Source of the DNA: Balneolales bacterium | GTDB taxonomy: Bacteria; Bacteroidota; Rhodothermia; Balneolales; Balneolaceae | Assembly (NCBI GenBank): GCA_022360375.1 | Contig: JAKSCW010000282.1 | Span: forward strand, 1-9,461 | Length of the DNA: 9,461 bases | Direction of reading: 5' to 3' | Shown here: positions 4,966-9,461 of the stretch, one piece after another | Layout: the number at the start of each line of letters is the position of its first letter | How positions within the stretch are numbered: position 1 is the first letter of the stretch | Made by a program: the position numbers and the translations under genes | Notes under the pieces: generated by a model | Databases searched by the model: none | What the model saw: the letters and a program-made list of their open reading frames with translations, nothing else | What the model was told of the DNA's origin: nothing

Positions 4966-7371
4966 ATGCTGGCTCATTATATAAAAACTATCGTCCGTCA
5001 ATTATTCCGTTACAAATTTTTCTCCTTCATAACCATCACCGGGCTTGCTATTGGTATTGCCTGCACTGTCCTGATTTCACTGTATGTTTACGATGAATAT
5101 AGTTTCGATCGTTTTCATAGCAATGCTAATCACATTTACAGACTTACCCAGGAATTCAAAGCCCCTGGTGAGCAATCCCATGTTCCGTATGCCGGACCTT
5201 TAGTAGGCCCCGCATTAGTGCATGAATTTCCCGGGATTGAACAAGTAACGCAGCTGGGCATTACCGCTCCTGTGATGCTTGGTTTTAATGAAACTTATGT
5301 AGTCCCGGAGGGTTCAGAAACCTATTATGCAACACCTACTTTTTTTGAGGTCTTCACTTTTCCCCTTTCATCGGGTAACCCTGCTACGGCACTTTCTAAT
5401 CCATATTCAATTGTAATAACAGAATCTCTGGCAAAAAAGCTGCTTGGGGATACCGAACCAGTCGGCCAGTTTCTGTATTTCAACGTACACGGACAGGAAC
5501 GTCAGGCTCTTCAGATAACCGGTATTCTCCAGAAGATTCCTTCAAAGTCTCATCTTCAGTTCGAAGCTCTCGTTTCCTTTTCAACTTTAGAAGATATAAA
5601 CCGAAATAACCCGGGCTGGAGTAACCAGTTTGTATCTACTTATTTGCTTTTAAGAGATGGGCAACAAGTTTCTTCTATAGAAGATAAGCTACATGATTTT
5701 TTGGTTAAACATGAAGGAAGTACAAAGGCATCAACCCGGTCATTTTTTCTTCAGCCTTTACCCGAAATTCATCTTCGGTCAAACCATCTCAATTCAGACA
5801 GGGCCATAAGGGGCGACCTGCAATTGGTAATATTACTCCTGGGTATTGCAGTGGGAATAATACTCATGGCCAGCATTAATTTTATGAATCTGGCCACAGC
5901 AAGGTCGGTTCACAGGGCCAGAGAAATAGGAGTTCGAAAGTCTTTTGGAGCCCAAAGAAAACAGCTGATGAAACAGTTTTTAAGTGAATCGATTGCATTT
6001 GCGCTTTTAGCTTTAGTGATCGGTCTTTTTCTGGTCGAAATACTGTTACCAACATATAACACTTTTGTTGATAAAGCACTTCACATCCCATATAAGGAAG
6101 CTTGGTATTTGTTTATTGGCTTTGCGGTTTTAACTGGTCTCTTTTCCGGTATTTACCCCGCTTTGTTTTTGTCTCTGTTTCAACCTGTTAATGTTCTGAA
6201 AGGTAAACCAGGAGCTGGCATCAGGAATCATGGGCTCCGGAAGGTTTTAGTTGTTTTTCAATTTTCGATCGCTATTCTTCTGTTTATTTCAACAGGGATT
6301 GTTTTTCAACAGCTGGATTATATACAGAAAAAAGACCTTGGATTTGAAAATGAACGTGTGCTATACACCGTTATTCCAAGCGGGACTCCGTGGGAAAATG
6401 AGCTTTTTAAGCAAGAGCTGCTACAGCATTCAAATATTAGTTCAGTAGGCAGGGCAGTTGTGCGTCCTTTGTATAGTGTAGCATCAGATTTTCCAAATAC
6501 GCCAACTCTTGCTGAGATAAATGGCAAAATGATTCAAACCGAAACGGCATTAAGGTGGCTTGAAGTTGGTTATGGTTTTCTTGAAACCTTCGAAATGCAA
6601 TTACTGGCAGGAAGGACTTTTTCTGAAGACCGGGCTACTGATGCAACTGAAGCGTTTATCCTCAATGAAACGGCGATAGCAGAAATTGGCTGGTCCTCCC
6701 CCCAGGAAGCCATCGGGAAAGCATTTGAATATGATGGGCAAAAAGGTCATGTAATCGGGGTGCTTAAGGATTTCAACTTCGAAAGCCTGCATTCCAGTAT
6801 TCTTCCTTTTGTAGTTCGATATAATCGCTTCTCGCCCATGGTTTTTGTTAAAATCGGGCCTGAGAATATCCAAAATACGGTAACCTATGTGCAACAGACA
6901 TGGGAAAAACACTCCACATCAAAAGAGCCTTTCAATTACCAGTTTATGGATGAAATTTATAGCCAGTATTATACTTCAGAAAAGAACCTGCAAACTATTC
7001 TTTTTGCATTTGCATCGCTGGCCGTTTTTATCACTTGCCTTGGTGTTATTGGGCTCACCGTGTTTACAGTTGAACAAAAGAAAAAGGAAATTGGAATTCG
7101 GAAGGTTTTGGGAGCTTCTTCAAAAAACGTGGTTGGGCTAATATCCAGGGAAACGCTTTTACTCTTTACCATAGCTAATATGGTCGCATGGCCTCTGGCT
7201 TATTATGGGATGAATACCTGGCTTAAAAATTTTGCATACCAGGTTAACCTGGGTATTTATTCTTTCTTGCTGGGTGCTTTCCTGGTTGGGTTTATTACAT
7301 TCCTGATCCTGGGTTTTCAGTCGTTAAAAGCAGCTCAAACCAATCCTATCGATACTTTACGTTATTCCTAA
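4966..7371 (+). CDS. MacB/FtsX-family ABC transporter permease
   Basis: Inner-membrane permease of the type VII (MacB/LolE-like) ABC superfamily, which couples cytoplasmic ATP hydrolysis to work on periplasmic substrates; the actual substrate is unknown. In order: an N-terminal membrane helix (about 20-42); a periplasmic MacB core (about 50-280); an FtsX domain with helices near 286-308, 338-362 and 380-405; a fifth helix at 425-447; a second periplasmic domain (about 450-670); and a second FtsX domain with helices near 678-700, 728-748 and 764-785. The coupling-helix signatures AREIGVRKSFGA (318-329) and KKEIGIRKVLGA (706-717) are duplicated, as is usual for this ~800-residue Bacteroidota form. 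The ATG at 4966 is the only in-frame start before the TAA at 4954, and AAGGG precedes it by 6 bases. No ATP-binding subunit gene is adjacent. Confidence 0.9.
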   Translation: MLAHYIKTIVRQLFRYKFFSFITITGLAIGIACTVLISLYVYDEYSFDRFHSNANHIYRLTQEFKAPGEQSHVPYAGPLVGPALVHEFPGIEQVTQLGITAPVMLGFNETYVVPEGSETYYATPTFFEVFTFPLSSGNPATALSNPYSIVITESLAKKLLGDTEPVGQFLYFNVHGQERQALQITGILQKIPSKSHLQFEALVSFSTLEDINRNNPGWSNQFVSTYLLLRDGQQVSSIEDKLHDFLVKHEGSTKASTRSFFLQPLPEIHLRSNHLNSDRAIRGDLQLVILLLGIAVGIILMASINFMNLATARSVHRAREIGVRKSFGAQRKQLMKQFLSESIAFALLALVIGLFLVEILLPTYNTFVDKALHIPYKEAWYLFIGFAVLTGLFSGIYPALFLSLFQPVNVLKGKPGAGIRNHGLRKVLVVFQFSIAILLFISTGIVFQQLDYIQKKDLGFENERVLYTVIPSGTPWENELFKQELLQHSNISSVGRAVVRPLYSVASDFPNTPTLAEINGKMIQTETALRWLEVGYGFLETFEMQLLAGRTFSEDRATDATEAFILNETAIAEIGWSSPQEAIGKAFEYDGQKGHVIGVLKDFNFESLHSSILPFVVRYNRFSPMVFVKIGPENIQNTVTYVQQTWEKHSTSKEPFNYQFMDEIYSQYYTSEKNLQTILFAFASLAVFITCLGVIGLTVFTVEQKKKEIGIRKVLGASSKNVVGLISRETLLLFTIANMVAWPLAYYGMNTWLKNFAYQVNLGIYSFLLGAFLVGFITFLILGFQSLKAAQTNPIDTLRYS

Positions 7372-7486
7372 CCACGATATTTCTTTCTTTTTCGTTACCG
7401 ATAGTTTAATTATTCCCAACTTCGAAGTATCTGTTAATTAAATCACTGAGCATTTTAATAGCCCAATACCTATACTCCCAAAAAAC

Positions 7487-7492
7487 AAGGAG
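7487..7492 (+). promoter_or_regulatory. Unusually close Shine-Dalgarno sequence for the exonuclease
   Basis: AAGGAG ends 2 bases before the ATG at 7495. Normal spacing is about 5-9 bases, so this site would position the ribosome poorly and may give weak translation. No alternative start exists upstream in frame. Confidence 0.5.
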
Positions 7493-7494
7493 TC

Positions 7495-8205
7495 ATGTAT
7501 TTTATTTTCGATTTAGAAACCATTCCCGACATCGAATTTATACGAATTGTTTTGGATGATGCAGAATCTGATGAAGAGGTTCTGCTGGAAACAGCCAGTG
7601 AAGAACTGGCCCGGAATAAATCAGGATTTCTTCCGCCGATGTACCATCGGATGGTTTCCTGGGTGGGGCTTTGGATCGAACCCACCGGTGGTCCAAAACA
7701 AAAAGCAGGCTGGCACGGAACAGATGAAGCAGAGGGATTAAAAAAAATCTTCGAAACTATAAATACCTTTAAAGACTTTGGCTTAATCCATCACAATGGG
7801 AAAGGGTTTGATATTCCTGTGCTCACTTACCGTGCTATGAAGCATGGCCTACAGATGCCGGTACGAATGAGCGACTACGATATTCGGTACCGATACAGCC
7901 GCCATAACATCGATCTGGTAGATGAATTCAGTAACTACGGAGCCAGTTCGTGGCCAAAGCTAAAGCATCTTGGTCAGTTAATAGGTATCCCCTTCAAGCA
8001 AACCGGGGAAGGAAACCAGGTGTATGAAATGTTCAAACGCAACGAACTGGATTTAATAGAACACTATTGCTACGAAGATGTAATCGCTACTTACATCGTT
8101 TGGTTGTTTATGCAGTTCAGTACCGGACATATTCCCCAAAACCAGTTCGAAAACCTCAAAGAAAGAGCTTTGGCTAAATTGTCTGAGATTCAAAGTAAAG
8201 CTTAA
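7495..8205 (+). CDS. Predicted 3'-5' exonuclease related to the PolB proofreading domain
   Basis: A 236-residue DnaQ/RNase H-fold nuclease resembling the family described as predicted 3'-5' exonucleases related to the PolB exonuclease domain. The metal-binding motifs are in order: Exo I FDLETIPD (Asp6, Glu8), Exo II HNGKGFDIPVL (Asn101, Asp106) and Exo III with a YxxxD arrangement (Tyr191, Asp195). The conserved IDLVDEFSNYGA segment (139-150) lies between Exo II and III. All catalytic acids are intact, so activity is likely; the biological substrate is unknown, with DNA repair or RNA trimming both possible. The ATG at 7495 is forced, since homology starts there and the frame is closed at 7459. 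An AAGGAG lies only 2 bases upstream, an unusually tight spacing. It is co-directional with the permease (123-base gap) and with amtB (167-base gap). Confidence 0.85.
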   Translation: MYFIFDLETIPDIEFIRIVLDDAESDEEVLLETASEELARNKSGFLPPMYHRMVSWVGLWIEPTGGPKQKAGWHGTDEAEGLKKIFETINTFKDFGLIHHNGKGFDIPVLTYRAMKHGLQMPVRMSDYDIRYRYSRHNIDLVDEFSNYGASSWPKLKHLGQLIGIPFKQTGEGNQVYEMFKRNELDLIEHYCYEDVIATYIVWLFMQFSTGHIPQNQFENLKERALAKLSEIQSKA

Positions 8206-8297
8206 ACTTTTAGGCTTTTATTAGCATTTAACTCAAAAAAGCCCTTCCAATTCTATTTGTGCTAATTTTTTTAGGTAATTACTCATATTTCTTAAAG

Positions 8298-8305
8298 TAT
8301 TTTTG
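8298..8305 (+). promoter_or_regulatory. Possible Bacteroidota-type -7 promoter element for amtB
   Basis: TATTTTTG matches TAnnTTTG and lies 67 bases upstream of the amtB ATG in an AT-rich gap. No clear TTTG is found at the usual -33 distance, so this is tentative. The 8206-8372 gap otherwise holds only a weak hairpin (8213-8243). Confidence 0.25.
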
Positions 8306-8372
8306 TCTAATCTGCTTTATACTCTCCAAACCTAACTAACTTATTATTACTACTTATCGGAGTACCTTTTAC

Positions 8373-9461
8373 ATGAAAAAGATCACAGCTACGCTGTTTA
8401 TTACAGCGATTACGACTATAACTGCATTCGCACAGGAAGCAGAAGCAACCATTAATTCAGGGGACACTGCATGGCTTCTTATCGCAACTGCCCTTGTAAT
8501 GCTTATGACCCCGGCTGGGCTTGCCTTATTCTATGGGGGATTAACACAGAATAAGCATGTTCTCAATACCATCGGTATGAGCTACATGGCATTTTGTACC
8601 GGAACCATTATTTGGGTTGTAATTGCGTACTCACTCGCCTTTAGCGATGGAAACGGCATCAATGGTTTTATAGGTGGCCTTGATCACATCCTGCTTCGGG
8701 GAATCGGGGTTGATGATGTAAGCGGAACCATCCCTGAGTTATTGTTTGTAGTTTTCCAGGGAACTTTTGCCGCTATCGCTGTAGCCATTGTAAGTGGCTC
8801 CATTATTGAACGTGTTCGATTTTCAACATGGGGAATTTTCACTGTTCTTTGGGTAATTGCCGTATATGCTCCCATCGCCCATTGGGTGTGGGGTGGCGGA
8901 TTCTTAAGCGAAAGCGGAGAAATGGATTTTGCCGGTGGAACAGTGATTCACATTAATGCAGGAGTGGCCGGACTGGTGCTTTCTTACCTGGTTGGAAAAC
9001 GCATGGAACACAGCCTTGAAGAAGTCCGCAAACCTTCCTCGATTAAATTCATGATTCTCGGGTCTGCACTCCTGTGGTTTGGCTGGTTTGGATTCAATGG
9101 CGGAAGTCAACTTGCGGCTGATGGAGTAGCTGCTAATGCCCTTCTTGTTACGAATGTAGCGGCATGTGCAGGCGCACTGGTCTGGTTAACCATCGAATGG
9201 TTTATTGTGAAGAAACCAACACTAATCGGGATGGCTTCAGGAGCTGTTTCGGGCCTTGTGGGGATAACCCCTGCTTCTGGGTTCGTGGATGTCTCCGGTG
9301 CTTTAGCAATCGGAATTATTTCCGGCTTAGTTGGATACTGGGGAGTGGTTCATCTTAAATCGTGGGTGCGCCATGATGATACATTAGATGCATTCGGAAT
9401 CCACGGCCTCGTTGGAATCGCGGGTGCCATTTTAACTGGCGTGTTTGCAAATCCTGCAATA
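8373..9461 (+). CDS. amtB: Amt/AmtB ammonium transporter, 3' end cut by window edge
   Basis: Trimeric inner-membrane ammonium channel; 363 residues are visible and no stop is reached before the window ends. A signal peptide is clear: MKK, a hydrophobic stretch, then AFA-Q with likely cleavage after Ala20, as in other Gram-negative Amt proteins. Functional residues can be matched to E. coli AmtB: the Phe gate residue in FQGTF (Phe132, E. coli Phe107), Trp173 in HWVWGGG (Trp148), Asp185 in DFAGGT (Asp160), Ser245 in GFNGGS (Ser219), and the pore twin histidines His193 (IHINAG) and His344 (FGIHG). The last two or so membrane helices and the cytoplasmic tail that binds PII proteins lie outside the window. 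GGAG lies 10 bases before the ATG, slightly long spacing. A glnK/PII gene often follows amtB but cannot be checked here. Confidence 0.96.
   Translation, partial: MKKITATLFITAITTITAFAQEAEATINSGDTAWLLIATALVMLMTPAGLALFYGGLTQNKHVLNTIGMSYMAFCTGTIIWVVIAYSLAFSDGNGINGFIGGLDHILLRGIGVDDVSGTIPELLFVVFQGTFAAIAVAIVSGSIIERVRFSTWGIFTVLWVIAVYAPIAHWVWGGGFLSESGEMDFAGGTVIHINAGVAGLVLSYLVGKRMEHSLEEVRKPSSIKFMILGSALLWFGWFGFNGGSQLAADGVAANALLVTNVAACAGALVWLTIEWFIVKKPTLIGMASGAVSGLVGITPASGFVDVSGALAIGIISGLVGYWGVVHLKSWVRHDDTLDAFGIHGLVGIAGAILTGVFANPAI

Noticed and set aside
6601..6912. 103-residue minus-strand open frame inside the ABC permease
   Set aside because: Lies wholly within the well-supported permease and has no domain or start context of its own; likewise the other frames inside the permease, alkB, asparaginase and amtB.
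8213..8243. Hairpin GGCTTTT/AAAAGCC after the exonuclease, considered as a terminator
   Set aside because: Seven pairs, mostly A-T, with a 17-base loop and no U-tract after the stem on the plus strand; too weak to call.
1..9461. Search for tRNA/rRNA genes, CRISPR arrays, insertion sequences, phage or toxin-antitoxin and defence genes
   Set aside because: No cloverleaf, spaced repeats, transposase or recombinase motif, or terminal inverted repeats were seen; the coding space is almost fully accounted for by the seven genes.

Overview
This 9.5-kb window carries seven protein genes, two of them cut by the window edges, and no RNA genes, insertion sequences or CRISPR arrays that I can see. The gene set and protein style suggest a chromosomal segment from the Bacteroidota/Balneolota (FCB) branch, possibly a marine Balneolales-type organism. 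The pointers are a Bacteroides-type second EF-G, an ~800-residue single-gene MacB/FtsX permease, a PolB-exonuclease-like protein, a short AlkB, moderate-to-low GC by eye, and several genes with weak Shine-Dalgarno sequences. The lineage is an inference from protein resemblance, not proven by a marker gene.

Layout: (1) 1-417 (+) is the 3' part of an unrecognised small multi-pass membrane protein. It converges on (2) 510-2636 (-), an EF-G2-type paralogue of elongation factor G. Between them sit two hairpins, each with its U-tract on a different strand. (3) 2793-3788 (+) is a type I cytoplasmic L-asparaginase, divergent from EF-G2 across a 156-bp gap crowded with inverted repeats. (4) 3829-4863 (-) is an AlkB-type alkane 1-monooxygenase, convergent with the asparaginase. 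(5) 4966-7371 (+) is a two-module MacB/FtsX-family ABC permease, divergent from alkB. (6) 7495-8205 (+) is a predicted 3'-5' exonuclease related to the PolB proofreading domain. (7) 8373 to the window end (+) is an Amt/AmtB ammonium channel missing its C-terminus.

The genes alternate strands and do not form one pathway. Loose metabolic themes are nitrogen (asparaginase releases ammonia, AmtB imports it), hydrocarbon or fatty-chain oxidation (AlkB, with no rubredoxin partner visible) and translation under stress (EF-G2).

The points most worth following are the EF-G2, which has Thr where canonical EF-G has the catalytic His of the DTPGH motif but keeps the domain IV tip His, and the stacked palindromes directly upstream of it. 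I found no convincing previously undescribed multi-gene system here; most of the window is ordinary chromosomal content.
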